From JAXHUH01 sp034211175 (GTDB lineage: Bacteria; Actinomycetota; Acidimicrobiia; Acidimicrobiales; CAIXPF01): a stretch of DNA of 23,591 bases. Positions 15,658 through 23,591 of the stretch are shown piece by piece. Where the stretch lies: the NCBI GenBank assembly GCA_034211175.1, contig JAXHUH010000191.1, forward strand, positions 1-23,591, given 5' to 3'. The translations under genes and the position numbers were made by a program. The notes under the pieces are model-generated. The model made no database searches, was not told the DNA's origin, and saw only the letters and a list, made by a program, of their open reading frames with translations. Every line of letters begins with the position of its first letter. Positions within the stretch are counted from its first letter, which is position 1.

Positions 15658-15966
15658 CTACACCGAGCCCTGGGCGGCGCCGGTGGGGACGATGCGCGAC
15701 GCCTCCCAGCGGCCGAGGCGGCCGGCGACGAGGTCGTAGCCGACGGGCGCGCCGACCTCGATCGTCCGGCTGCCGTCCGCGATCGCCGTGCAGTGGAACG
15801 GCGCCACCTCGCCGGTGGCGTCGCCCACGACCCCGATGCCCCGCGGGTCGTCGAACGAGAGGACCGTGCCGCGCCGATGACCGGCGCCGGGTTCGACGTC
15901 GCGTGTCTCCGGCCAGGCGTCGCCCGCCCCGGTGGCGTTGTTCGGCGCGACGGTGGGCTCGGGCAC
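15658..15966 (-). CDS. Cold-shock-domain protein
   Basis: A 102-residue protein with a single OB-fold like that of cold-shock proteins: GTVLSFDDPRGIGVVGDATG (33-52), VAPFHCTAIADGSRTIEVG (about 54-72) and PVGYDLVAGRLGRWEASRI. Aromatic positions of the RNA-binding RNP motifs are only partly kept: the classic KGFGFI is RGIGVV, and FVH is PFHC. Nucleic-acid binding may be altered. The N-terminal 30 residues appear disordered. Starts at GTG 15966 with GAGGA about 9 bases upstream. It follows ribH by 55 bp and may be the last gene of the riboflavin transcript, or separate. Role unknown. Confidence 0.7.
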   Translation of the reverse strand: MPEPTVAPNNATGAGDAWPETRDVEPGAGHRRGTVLSFDDPRGIGVVGDATGEVAPFHCTAIADGSRTIEVGAPVGYDLVAGRLGRWEASRIVPTGAAQGSV

Positions 15967-16021
15967 TCGGTGGTCCTCTCGTCGGTCGGCGTGCGGGCAG
16001 GTGCCGCTCGGGCGGCGCCGC

Positions 16022-16542
16022 TCAGGGTGAACCTAGCCCGCCCGCCGCGAACCGCTCGTCGTGCCCGCCGACGTCGCCGGGCCCCTCGAGACGGGCCCGC
16101 AGATCGGCCATCTCGAGCGCCGTCTCGGCGGCCTCGTAGCCCTTGTTGCCCGCCTTGGTCCCGGCGCGCTCGATCGCCTGCTCGATGGTGTCGCACGTCA
16201 GCACGCCGAAGACCACCGGCACACCGGTGTCGAGCGCGGCGCGGGCCACCCCGGCGGCGCACTGGCCGGCCACGTGCTCGTAGTGGCCCGTCGCCCCCCG
16301 GATCACGGCGCCGAGGGTCACGACGGCGTCGAAGCGGCCCGACGAGGCGAGCCGGGCCGCCGCGTACGGGATCTCGAAGGCCCCCGGCACCCAGCACACG
16401 GTGATCGAGCCGTCGTCGACCCCGTGGCGCAACAGCCCATCGGTCGCCCCGGTCAGCAGCCGCTCGGTCACCAGGTCGTTGAAGCGACCGCAGACGATGG
16501 CGAACCGGCGTCCCTCACCCCGCAGGTGGCCCTCGATCGTCC

Positions 16543-16546
<4 letters not shown>
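16022..16546 (-). CDS. ribH: 6,7-dimethyl-8-ribityllumazine synthase
   Basis: Condenses the RibA/RibD-derived pyrimidine with 3,4-dihydroxy-2-butanone 4-phosphate from RibB, giving the precursor of riboflavin; forms large icosahedral or pentameric shells. The 174-residue product shows RFNDLVTERLLTGA (21-34), WVPGAFEIPYAA (52-63), TLGAVIRGATGHYEHVAGQ with catalytic His88, and VFGVLTCDTIEQAIERAG. NKGYEAAETALEMADL near the end matches the family. The tail after about 155 is Gly-rich and extra. The ATG overlaps the ribBA stop as ATGA, so it is coupled. Confidence 0.96.
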
Positions 16547-17820
<1,274 letters not shown>

Positions 17821-18014
17821 GGGCACCGACCTCCGGCTCGTCCTCGCGGCCGATCATGGTCGGTCGGTTCACGCCGCAACAATTCCGCCGGTGGTCAGTC
17901 CGACAGTGAGCGTGGCCGTCTGACCAGCACGAACACACGTCACGTCGTGTCGCCGGACGCCCCCGACGGGAGACCTCCCGCACGTCGCCGTGCGTGCCCT
18001 GCGAACGGCGCCGC
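17821..18014 (-). other. ribD-ribBA spacer with hairpins, no ribE
   Basis: This 194-bp gap has no convincing gene. Just after the ribD stop is a 6-bp stem CGCACG/CGTGCG closed by a GCGA (GNRA) tetraloop on the minus strand (17979-17994). It overlaps by two bases a neighbouring stem CGGGAG/CTCCCG (17967-17980), so the two are alternatives. A further stem GGTCAG/CTGACC spans about 17900-17935. ACCACCGGCGGAATT recalls a piece of the FMN riboswitch, but the rest of that aptamer is not there in the correct order. It could be a terminator and leader for ribBA. Confidence 0.4.
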
Positions 18015-19040
18015 TCAGGGGTGCGGGGGTTCGAACTCGACCCGGAACCCGTCGCCGAGGCGGCGCACGTCGAGCACCCGGCCCCGCCCCAGCGCCGCCA
18101 TCGTCGCCACGCCCGGGCCGGCGAGCAACGGTGCGGCGTCGTCGCCCCCGAACACCACGGGGGCGTAGTAGAGGACGACCCGGTCGACCAGGCCGTCACG
18201 CAGGAGGGCCCCCGCCGTCGTCGCGCCACCCTCGACCAGGACCTGGACGATGTCACGCCGGCCGAGGTCGTCGAGGATCGCGCCGAGGTCACCGGAGACC
18301 TCGAGGCACGGGTGGACCTTGGCGCCCGCCGGCGCGTCACCGACCACCACCCGGAGCGGGTCCTCGCCACGGGGCAGCTCGGCGACCTCCGGCGGGAGGT
18401 CGCGCACGGTGAGCTCGGGGTCATCGGCGCGCACGGTCCCCGCACCCACGAGGACCGCGCCACTCTCGGCCCGCAGGCGGTGGGCGTCGGCGCGGGCGGC
18501 GGCGTCGGTGATCCACCGACTCGTGCCGTCGGGCGCCGCGGTGCGGGCGTCGAGGCTGGCGGCGAGCTTCAGGACCACCCAGGGGCGCCCGGTGCGGCGA
18601 TGGTGCAGGTACGGCGCGAGCTGGTCGGCGACCTCCTCGGCCCGCACACCGACGGTCACGTCGAGGCCCGCCTCGCGCAGGGCGGCGATGCCCCGACCGG
18701 CCACCCGCTCGTCCGGGTCGGTCACCGCGACCACGACCCGGCGGACCCCGCTGGCCAGCACCGCGTCCACGCACGGTGGGGTCCGCCCGTGGTGGCTGCA
18801 CGGCTCGAGGGTCACGTACAGCGTTGCCCCGGCCGCCGCGGCACCGGCGGCCCGCAGCGCGACCACCTCGGCGTGGGGCCCGGCGACCCCGTCGGTCGCG
18901 CCCGTCCACCCGCCGGGCTCGACGACGGCGCCGACCCACGGGCGCGGCGCCGTGCACAGGCGCGCCGTGGCGGCCGCGGCGATGGCCCGGTCCATCGCCG
19001 CCTCGTCGATCTCGCGCTGGTCCATGTCGCGCTGGTCCAT
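18015..19040 (-). CDS. ribD: Bifunctional diaminohydroxyphosphoribosylaminopyrimidine deaminase / 5-amino-6-(5-phosphoribosylamino)uracil reductase
   Basis: Second and third steps of the pyrimidine branch of riboflavin synthesis. The N-terminal zinc deaminase has PHAEVVAL (His56, Glu58) and EPCSHHGRTPPC (Cys81, Cys90). The C-terminal NADPH reductase begins near 150 with VVLKLAASLDARTA and SRWITDAAARADAHRLRAES, and contains LVGAGTVRADDPELTVR and VLVEGGATTAGALL. 341 residues from ATG 19040. The usual PNPxVGAV motif is RPWVGAVV. The start is uncertain: ATG at 19067 (nine residues more) and ATG at 19025 are alternatives, none with a clear Shine-Dalgarno. The first ten residues are a duplicated MDQRD/MDQRE encoded by a 15-bp direct repeat. 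Confidence 0.93.
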   Translation of the reverse strand: MDQRDMDQREIDEAAMDRAIAAAATARLCTAPRPWVGAVVEPGGWTGATDGVAGPHAEVVALRAAGAAAAGATLYVTLEPCSHHGRTPPCVDAVLASGVRRVVVAVTDPDERVAGRGIAALREAGLDVTVGVRAEEVADQLAPYLHHRRTGRPWVVLKLAASLDARTAAPDGTSRWITDAAARADAHRLRAESGAVLVGAGTVRADDPELTVRDLPPEVAELPRGEDPLRVVVGDAPAGAKVHPCLEVSGDLGAILDDLGRRDIVQVLVEGGATTAGALLRDGLVDRVVLYYAPVVFGGDDAAPLLAGPGVATMAALGRGRVLDVRRLGDGFRVEFEPPHP

Positions 19041-19090
19041 TCCGCGCCGGCCGGCGTGTGGGCCCATGGCCGGGCCGACCCCGACGGGGC

Positions 19091-19591
19091 TCAGTGGCTC
19101 GTGGGCTCGCCGGCCGCGAGGCGCAGGGCGTGGGGCACGACGTCGAGGATGGCGTCGAGGCACTCGACCGCGCCCTTGGGCGACCCCGGCGTGTTGACCA
19201 CCAGGTTCGGCCCGTAGGTACCGGCGACGGCCCGCGAGAGCCGGCCGAGCGGGCTCACCAGCCGCATCGCCTCGGCCATGCCCGGCGCCTCGCGCTCGAG
19301 CACCCGGCGGGTGCCCTCCGGGGTGAGGTCGCGGGGCCCGAACCCGGTGCCGCCGGTCGTGACGACGAGGCCGGCGAAGCCGGCGCACAGGTCGGTCAGC
19401 GCGGTGGCGACCGAGTCGGTGCCGTCGGCCACGACCCGCCGCTCGACGACGTCGAACCCGGCACCCCGGAGCAGCTCCTCGAGCGCGGCACCCGAGCGGT
19501 CCTCGCGGGTGCCGGCGATGACGCCGTCGGACACGGTGAGCACCTTGGCCGACAGCCCGTTGGGCTCGCGATCGGTGGGCGTCGAGGTCAT
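19091..19591 (-). CDS. MogA/MoaB-family molybdopterin adenylyltransferase-like protein
   Basis: Family member that in well-studied cases adenylylates molybdopterin before molybdenum insertion. The 166-residue product has the fold's landmarks: AKVLTVSDGVIAGTREDRSG (about 15-34), LVVTTGGTGFGPRDLTPEGT (nucleotide/pterin site), GMAEAMR and VVNTPGSPKGAVECLDAIL (about 134-152). ATG 19591 is preceded by GAGGAG at 7 bases. It lies between rsmB and ribD, where mycobacteria have rpe; no other molybdenum cofactor gene is in the window, so its functional tie to neighbours is not evident. I cannot separate MogA from MoaB by sequence alone. A 109-bp gap before it could hold its own promoter. Confidence 0.85.
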   Translation of the reverse strand: MTSTPTDREPNGLSAKVLTVSDGVIAGTREDRSGAALEELLRGAGFDVVERRVVADGTDSVATALTDLCAGFAGLVVTTGGTGFGPRDLTPEGTRRVLEREAPGMAEAMRLVSPLGRLSRAVAGTYGPNLVVNTPGSPKGAVECLDAILDVVPHALRLAAGEPTSH

Positions 19592-19700
19592 CGATGGGCT
19601 CCTCGCAGGGGCTCGTGGGCTGGCTGTCGGGTCGTCCGCGTCGGCCGGCACCCGTCGGGCCACGCAGCCGACGCCGTGGTTGTCTACCCGCTCCGGGCGG

Positions 19701-20882
19701 TCACGTCCCGGCGGATGCGGGACGGCGCAGGCGCAGCACGTACATGCCGTCGGTGCCGGCGGCCTGGGGCAGCAGCATCGCACCCCTCCCCCACGCCTGC
19801 CACGGCTCACCGGGCCGGTCGAGCGGCTCGAGGGTGGGATGGCGGTGCGCGAGGTGGTCGTCGATGGCGACGCTCTCGGCCCGGGTCAGGGTGCACACGC
19901 TGTACACGAGCACGCCGCCCGGGGCGAGCAGTGCGACCGCGGCGTCGACCAGCTCGACCTGGAGGGCGGCGAGACGATCGACGGCGTCGGCCGTCACCCG
20001 CCACCGGGCGTCGGGGCGACGTCGCAGGGCCCCGAGACCGCTGCACGGCGCATCGAGGAGCACCCGGTCGAGCGAGCCGGCCCGCAGCGGCGGCCGCCGG
20101 GCGTCGGCGGCCACGATCGCCATCGGTGTGCCGAGGCGTCGGGCGTTGTCGCGCACGAGACCGACCCGACCGGGCCGGACGTCCGCGGCGACGACGCGGG
20201 CGCCGGTCGCGGCGAGCGCCGTCGCCTTGCCGCCGGGCGCCGCGCACAGGTCGGCGACGACCAGGCCCGGGCCGGCGTCGACCAGCTCGGCCACCCACTG
20301 CGACGCCCGGTCCTGGACGTAGCCGTCGTCCCGCTCGGTCACCGTCGCCGGCTCGTTCATGATCGTCAGCGCGTCGAGCGCGTCGTCGGGCCCGAGATCG
20401 GCGACGAGCCGCTCCACCACCCAGTCCGGGTAGCTGAGGCGGATGCCGGGGTCGTCCGGCCACGTCAGCGGCGCGGCGGCCACCCGGCGCAGCACGGCGT
20501 TGACCACCGGCCGCACCTTCTTGCGCACTGCGCCGACCGTCGCCCCGACCGCGGCGTGCGCCGGCGTGTCGAGGAACGCGAGCTGGTAGGCGCCGATGCG
20601 CAGCGCGGCGCGCACGTCCGGGTCGGGGTCGTCGACGAGGAGGTACGGCGCGATCAGGTGGTCGACCGCCCGCCGCATCCGGGTCGTGCCGTAGACGAGC
20701 TCGGTCACGTAGCGGCGGTCCCGGTCGGCGAGCTCGCTGCGGGCCAGGATCTCGCCGAGGACGAGGTTGGCGTACGCGTCGTCGCGGTCGATCCGCACCA
20801 GCGCATCGATGGCGACACGACGGGCGTCGGTGCCGGCGGGCGGCGGCCGACGCGGGCCGGACCGGCGGCCGGTGCGGCTCAC
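19701..20882 (-). CDS. rsmB: 16S rRNA m5C967 methyltransferase RsmB
   Basis: SAM-dependent cytosine-5 methyltransferase acting on 16S rRNA. The 393-residue product has a NusB-like RNA-binding domain (about 20-140; RRVAIDALVRIDRDDAYANL, RYVTELVYGTTR) and a Rossmann methyltransferase domain with DLCAAPGGKATALA (211-224), LLDAPCSGLGALRRRPD (catalytic-type Cys280) and VYSVCTL (Cys330). The segment normally joining the two (the LRxN region of about 40 residues) is missing: MNEPATV runs directly into TERDDGYVQDRASQWVAEL. Start GTG 20882 overlaps the fmt stop as GTGA; fmt-rsmB is a conserved pair. Confidence 0.94.
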   Translation of the reverse strand: MSRTGRRSGPRRPPPAGTDARRVAIDALVRIDRDDAYANLVLGEILARSELADRDRRYVTELVYGTTRMRRAVDHLIAPYLLVDDPDPDVRAALRIGAYQLAFLDTPAHAAVGATVGAVRKKVRPVVNAVLRRVAAAPLTWPDDPGIRLSYPDWVVERLVADLGPDDALDALTIMNEPATVTERDDGYVQDRASQWVAELVDAGPGLVVADLCAAPGGKATALAATGARVVAADVRPGRVGLVRDNARRLGTPMAIVAADARRPPLRAGSLDRVLLDAPCSGLGALRRRPDARWRVTADAVDRLAALQVELVDAAVALLAPGGVLVYSVCTLTRAESVAIDDHLAHRHPTLEPLDRPGEPWQAWGRGAMLLPQAAGTDGMYVLRLRRPASAGT

Positions 20883-21778
20883 GAGGGCTCGCCGAGGCGG
20901 TCCCCGGGCTCGGGCCGGGCGCCGTTGAGCCACGAACGCACGTCCATCGCGGCCCGCCCCTCGGGCCGCACGGTCCGCAGCTGCAGCTGGCCCTCGCCGC
21001 ACACGACCCGGTCACCGTGCAACGAGGCGGCCGGGCCGGCGGCCGGCTCGTCGAGCGGGGTGGCCTCGAGGACGAGCAGGCGCTTGCCCCGATAGGTCGT
21101 CCACGCCCGGCCGAGGCGCACGACCCTCGCCACCTCGATCGCGGGGCGCTCCCAGTCGAGCCGGAGGTCGTCGGCCTCGAGCTTGTCGGCATAGGTCGGC
21201 TCGCCCTCCTGCGGCTCGGGCGTGCCGAAGCCGTTGGCGAGCGCGTCGAGGAGCTGGGCGGTGCCGGCCTCGACGAGGCGGCCGCGCAGCTCCTCGAGCG
21301 TGTCGTCGCCGATCGCCACCTCGGTGCGTCGGTAGACACCGCCGGTGTCGAGGCTCTCCTCGATGGCCATGAGGCACACGCCCGTCGTCTCGTCGCCGGC
21401 GAGGATGGCTCGCTCGACCGGCGCCGCGCCCCGCCAGCGGGGCAGGAGCGAGAAGTGGAGGTTCACGAACGGCACCCGCTCCAGGGCGTTGCGCCGGATG
21501 ATGCGGCCGAACGCGACGACGACCGCGAGGTCGACGTCGTGTGCGAGGGCGTCGTCGACCGACTCCACGACCGGGAGCCCGAGCTCGACCGCCGCCGCCT
21601 TCACCGGGCTCGGCGACGTCTTCGACGACCGCCCCCGTCGCTTGTCGGGACGGCTGACGACGACGGCCACGTCGTGGCCCGCGGCGACGAGGGCGCGCAG
21701 GGGCGGCACGGCCATCTCGGGTGAGCCGAGGTAGGCGAGGCGTCGCGGTTCGGGCGGGGGCAGCGGGAGATCGCTCAT
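20879..21778 (-). CDS. fmt: Methionyl-tRNA formyltransferase
   Basis: Formylates Met-tRNA(fMet) using 10-formyltetrahydrofolate, for translation initiation. The 299-residue product has the catalytic triad at the standard numbers: Asn106 and His108 in VNLHFSLLPRWRGAAP, and Asp144 in EESLDTGGVY. The N-terminal formyltransferase domain covers about 12-195 and the C-terminal OB-like domain about 205-295. ATG 21778 gives MSDLPLPPPEPRRLAYLGSP; longer in-frame starts (21793 and above) overlap the divergent promoter region. No Shine-Dalgarno is seen, but TAATGT at 21790-21795 (minus strand) sits 11 bases before the ATG, so a very short leader is possible. First gene of the fmt-rsmB pair. Confidence 0.94.
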   Translation of the reverse strand: MSDLPLPPPEPRRLAYLGSPEMAVPPLRALVAAGHDVAVVVSRPDKRRGRSSKTSPSPVKAAAVELGLPVVESVDDALAHDVDLAVVVAFGRIIRRNALERVPFVNLHFSLLPRWRGAAPVERAILAGDETTGVCLMAIEESLDTGGVYRRTEVAIGDDTLEELRGRLVEAGTAQLLDALANGFGTPEPQEGEPTYADKLEADDLRLDWERPAIEVARVVRLGRAWTTYRGKRLLVLEATPLDEPAAGPAASLHGDRVVCGEGQLQLRTVRPEGRAAMDVRSWLNGARPEPGDRLGEPS

Positions 21779-21859
21779 GGGCGCGGGCGACATTACCGGC
21801 ACGCGCCCGGTGGCGCGATCGGACGGAACCGCCGGTCCGGGCGCCGGCGACGCCACGGC

Positions 21860-21875
21860 TAACGTCGCGGCGATG
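21860..21875 (+). promoter_or_regulatory. -10 element for a leaderless methyltransferase transcript
   Basis: TAACGT (21860-21865) is followed by 7 bases and the ATG at 21873. No Shine-Dalgarno lies between. This is the same spacing as at argC and close to that of the DUF1844-like gene. A clear -35 hexamer is not seen. Confidence 0.45.
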
Positions 21876-22493
21876 ACCTCGGGCGAGCGTCCGTCGCACT
21901 ACTTCGACCCGACGCCCACCGGGGCGTCGGCGCCGGCGACCGTCGAGCTGGCGCTGCCCGACCTGCGGCTCACCCTCACCACCGACCGGGGCGTGTTCTC
22001 GACCGACCACGTCGACGTCGGCACCAAGTTCCTGCTGCTCGACGGGCCCGCCATCCCACCGGGGGTCCGCACCATCGTCGACGTCGGCTGCGGGTACGGG
22101 CCGATCGCCCTCGCCCTCGCGTCCCGCTGCCCCGACGCCACGGTCTGGGCGGTCGACGTGAACGAGCGCGCGCTCGGGCTGTGCGAGGCCAACGCGGCCG
22201 CGGCCGGGCTGGCCAACGTGCGGGTCGCGACACCCGACGACGTGCCGAACGACCTCGTCGTCGACCGGATCTGGTCGAACCCGCCGATCCGCGTCGGCAA
22301 GGCCGCGCTCCACGGCCTCCTCGCGACGTGGCTCGACCGGCTGGCGCCCGACGGCTCGGCGGCGCTGATCGTCCAGAAGCACCTCGGCGCCGATTCGCTC
22401 GCCCGCTGGCTCGCCACGCGAGGTCACGAGGTGCGGCGCCTCGGGTCCCGTCGGGGCTATCGGATCCTGGAGGTCGACGCGTGCGCCAGCTGA
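21873..22493 (+). CDS. RsmC-like class I SAM-dependent methyltransferase
   Basis: A 206-residue single-domain methyltransferase of the MTS (small-domain RsmC/RlmG) type. SAM-binding motif I is VDVGCGYGPIALALA (69-83), motif II is VWAVDVNERAL (91-101), and the NPPI tetrad for a base amino group is in WSNPPIRVGK (134-143). The N-terminal part of true RsmC (duplicated domain) is absent, as in many actinobacterial homologues. The opening HYFDPTPTGA is typical for these. Likely target is an rRNA guanine N2, inferred only. Start ATG 21873 fits a leaderless transcript; an upstream in-frame ATG at 21777 overlaps the fmt start and adds unrelated residues. It overlaps the next gene by 13 bases. Confidence 0.88.
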   Translation: MTSGERPSHYFDPTPTGASAPATVELALPDLRLTLTTDRGVFSTDHVDVGTKFLLLDGPAIPPGVRTIVDVGCGYGPIALALASRCPDATVWAVDVNERALGLCEANAAAAGLANVRVATPDDVPNDLVVDRIWSNPPIRVGKAALHGLLATWLDRLAPDGSAALIVQKHLGADSLARWLATRGHEVRRLGSRRGYRILEVDACAS

Positions 22494-23011
22494 ACGGGAC
22501 CGGCCTCAAGCGGCTCCACCGCTCGTGGCGCCAGCGCCCGGTCCCCCGCCTGGGGGTGCTGCTCGAGTCGGTGCAGTCGCCGGCCAACGTCGGGTCGGTG
22601 ATCCGCACCGCGGCGTCGTGGCGCGTCGACCACCTGTGGTGCGCGGCTGGGGCGACGACGCCGGCCAACGCCCGCGTCGGCAAGACCGCGCTCGGCACCG
22701 ACCGCTACCTGCCGTGGACCGAGCACGAGGACCTCGCCGGCGCGCTCACCGCCATCCGGGCCGACGGCTACCGCATCGTCGGCCTCGAGCTGGCCGACGA
22801 GGCCGAGGCCATCACCGACGCCGACCTGTCCGGCGACGTGTGCCTCGCCGTCGGCCACGAGGACCGGGGCCTGTCGAAGGCCCTGCTCGACGCCTGCGAC
22901 CAGGTCGTCTACCTCCCCCAGCTCGGCCGTGTCGGCTCCCTGAACGTCGCGGTCGCCACCGCGGTCGCGCTCTGGGAGATCCGCCGCCGCGCCTGGGAGG
23001 CGACGGGCTAG
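22481..23011 (+). CDS. TrmH-family (SPOUT) RNA 2'-O-methyltransferase
   Basis: A 176-residue minimal SPOUT methyltransferase. Motif 1 is SPANVGSVIRTAASW (about 33-47), motif 2 is LAVGHEDRGLSKALL and motif 3 is LPQLGRVGSLNVAVATAVAL, which forms the knot and SAM pocket. The size and the HEDRGLS loop resemble tRNA (guanosine-18) ribose methyltransferases more than the rRNA enzyme at 12.4 kb, but the target is not certain. GTG 22481 has GGAGG at 7 bases, and the gene overlaps the upstream methyltransferase by 13 bases, so the two RNA-modifying genes form an operon. Confidence 0.88.
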   Translation: MRQLNGTGLKRLHRSWRQRPVPRLGVLLESVQSPANVGSVIRTAASWRVDHLWCAAGATTPANARVGKTALGTDRYLPWTEHEDLAGALTAIRADGYRIVGLELADEAEAITDADLSGDVCLAVGHEDRGLSKALLDACDQVVYLPQLGRVGSLNVAVATAVALWEIRRRAWEATG

Positions 23012-23040
23012 ACCCGCAGCCGCGCCTCATCGCCGCGGGT
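23012..23040. terminator. Candidate terminator hairpin between convergent genes
   Basis: Directly after the TAG of the TrmH-like gene, ACCCGC pairs with GCGGGT (23012-23017 with 23035-23040), extended inwards by GC/GC past one mismatch. It lies in the 100-bp gap before the convergent ArsC-like gene. There is no T-run. Confidence 0.3.
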
Positions 23041-23111
23041 GGGGCGGCCGAGACGACCGATCGGGCCGGCGCGGACGCACGCCCGAGCACGAGGGCTGTC
23101 CGGCCGAACGG

Positions 23112-23456
23112 TCAGAGGAGCGTCTCGACGTCCTCGGGTGGGCGGCCGAGCACGGCCCGGCCGTCGTCGGCGACCAGGATCGGCCGCTCGATCAGGATCG
23201 GGTTGGCCACCATCGCCTCGATCCACCGGGCGCGGTCGTGGTCCCAGCCCTTCAGGCCGAGGTCCTTCGCCACCGCCTCGCCGGTGCGGGCGACCTCCCA
23301 CGGCTCGCGGCCCATCCCGGTGAGCGCGGCGTCGAGCTCCTCGGCGGTCGGCGGGTCGTCGAGGTACCGGCGCTCGATGTAGCTCACCCCCCGCTCGTCG
23401 AGGATCTTCTTCGCCGAGCGGCTCTTCGAGCACCGCGGGTTGTGCCACAGCTCCAT
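23112..23456 (-). CDS. ArsC-family (arsenate reductase-like) protein
   Basis: A 114-residue thioredoxin-fold protein of the ArsC/Spx/YfgD family. It starts MELWHNPRCSKSRSAKKILD, with the candidate catalytic Cys9 in NPRCSKSR, and has NPILIERPILV (about 84-94) and GRAVLGRPPE, which hold arginines used for oxyanion binding in glutaredoxin-dependent ArsC. ATG 23456 has GGGAGG at 9 bases; a longer frame upstream is cysteine-rich shadow. No other arsenic resistance gene (arsR, acr3, arsB) is in view, so a role in arsenate reduction is uncertain, and a thiol-stress role is possible. Confidence 0.88.
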   Translation of the reverse strand: MELWHNPRCSKSRSAKKILDERGVSYIERRYLDDPPTAEELDAALTGMGREPWEVARTGEAVAKDLGLKGWDHDRARWIEAMVANPILIERPILVADDGRAVLGRPPEDVETLL

Positions 23457-23543
23457 GGCGCAGAGCCTCCCACACCCGTCGGCGCCGGGACCGCCGAGGG
23501 CGGACGGGCAGATCGGCGCGCACTCGTTCGCGGCAGGGACGAA

Positions 23544-23591
23544 CCCGCAGGAGGACGAGCCCACAGGAGGACGAGCCCACAGGAGGACGAG
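23544..23591. repeat. 16-bp tandem repeats at the right edge
   Basis: Three head-to-tail 16-base units, CCCRCAGGAGGACGAG, at 23544-23559, 23560-23575 and 23576-23591; only one base differs (G or A at the fourth position). The array runs off the window. The remainder of the region upstream of the ArsC-like gene (23457-23543) shows no gene and no clear promoter. Confidence 0.85.

Noticed and set aside
17821..18014. FMN riboswitch before ribBA
   Set aside because: Only a short ACCGGCGG-like piece is present; the other conserved aptamer segments are not found in the right order on the minus strand.

Overview
The window is chromosomal DNA of very high GC content, dense in genes and almost entirely housekeeping. 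It resembles a high-GC actinobacterium. Gene order supports this: infC-rpmI-rplT-rRNA methyltransferase-pheS-pheT-argC-J-B-D-F-R-(G)-H, and fmt-rsmB-...-ribD-...-ribBA-ribH, are both known actinobacterial orders (for example in Mycobacterium tuberculosis). Protein flavour, including an ornithine carbamoyltransferase with SARTR and HPMQ in place of STRTR and HPCQ, suggests a deep branch such as Acidimicrobiia. That lineage call is inference.

Layout, read in the direction of transcription of the dominant minus strand (right to left). An ArsC-like protein sits at the right edge beside 16-bp tandem repeats. Two plus-strand methyltransferase genes (22.5 kb) diverge from fmt-rsmB. Then come a MogA/MoaB-like protein, ribD, ribBA, ribH and a cold-shock-domain protein. 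A single plus-strand gene (DUF1844-like, 15.2 kb) interrupts the minus-strand genes. Next is the translation block infC-rpmI-rplT, a TrmH-family rRNA methyltransferase, pheS and pheT. After it lies the arginine cluster argCJBDFR-argH, followed by a 3-methyladenine DNA glycosylase (mpg) and a NUDIX hydrolase. The left 300 bases are tandem repeats. No tRNA, rRNA, CRISPR array, insertion sequence, phage gene or toxin system was recognised.

How it works together: argC, J, B, D and F carry N-acetylglutamate to citrulline by the acetyl-cycling route, and ArgR is the arginine-responsive regulator. A canonical ARG-box palindrome overlaps a sigma70-like promoter just upstream of argC, and that promoter places the predicted transcript start on the argC GTG codon. 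Every junction from argC to argR is a 4-base GTGA stop/start overlap, so the six proteins are probably made by coupled translation. argG (argininosuccinate synthase) is absent from its usual place between argR and argH, and the riboflavin synthase gene is absent from between ribD and ribBA. Both enzymes must be encoded elsewhere if the pathways are complete.

The most interesting points are regulatory. infC has no ATG, GTG, TTG or CTG available for full-length IF3 and appears to start at AUA behind a strong Shine-Dalgarno. The infC leader and the unusually long infC-rpmI spacer are full of strong hairpins. A perfect 16-bp inverted repeat lies just after rplT, inside the 5' coding part of the next gene. 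Several genes look leaderless. I did not find a wholly new multi-gene system here.
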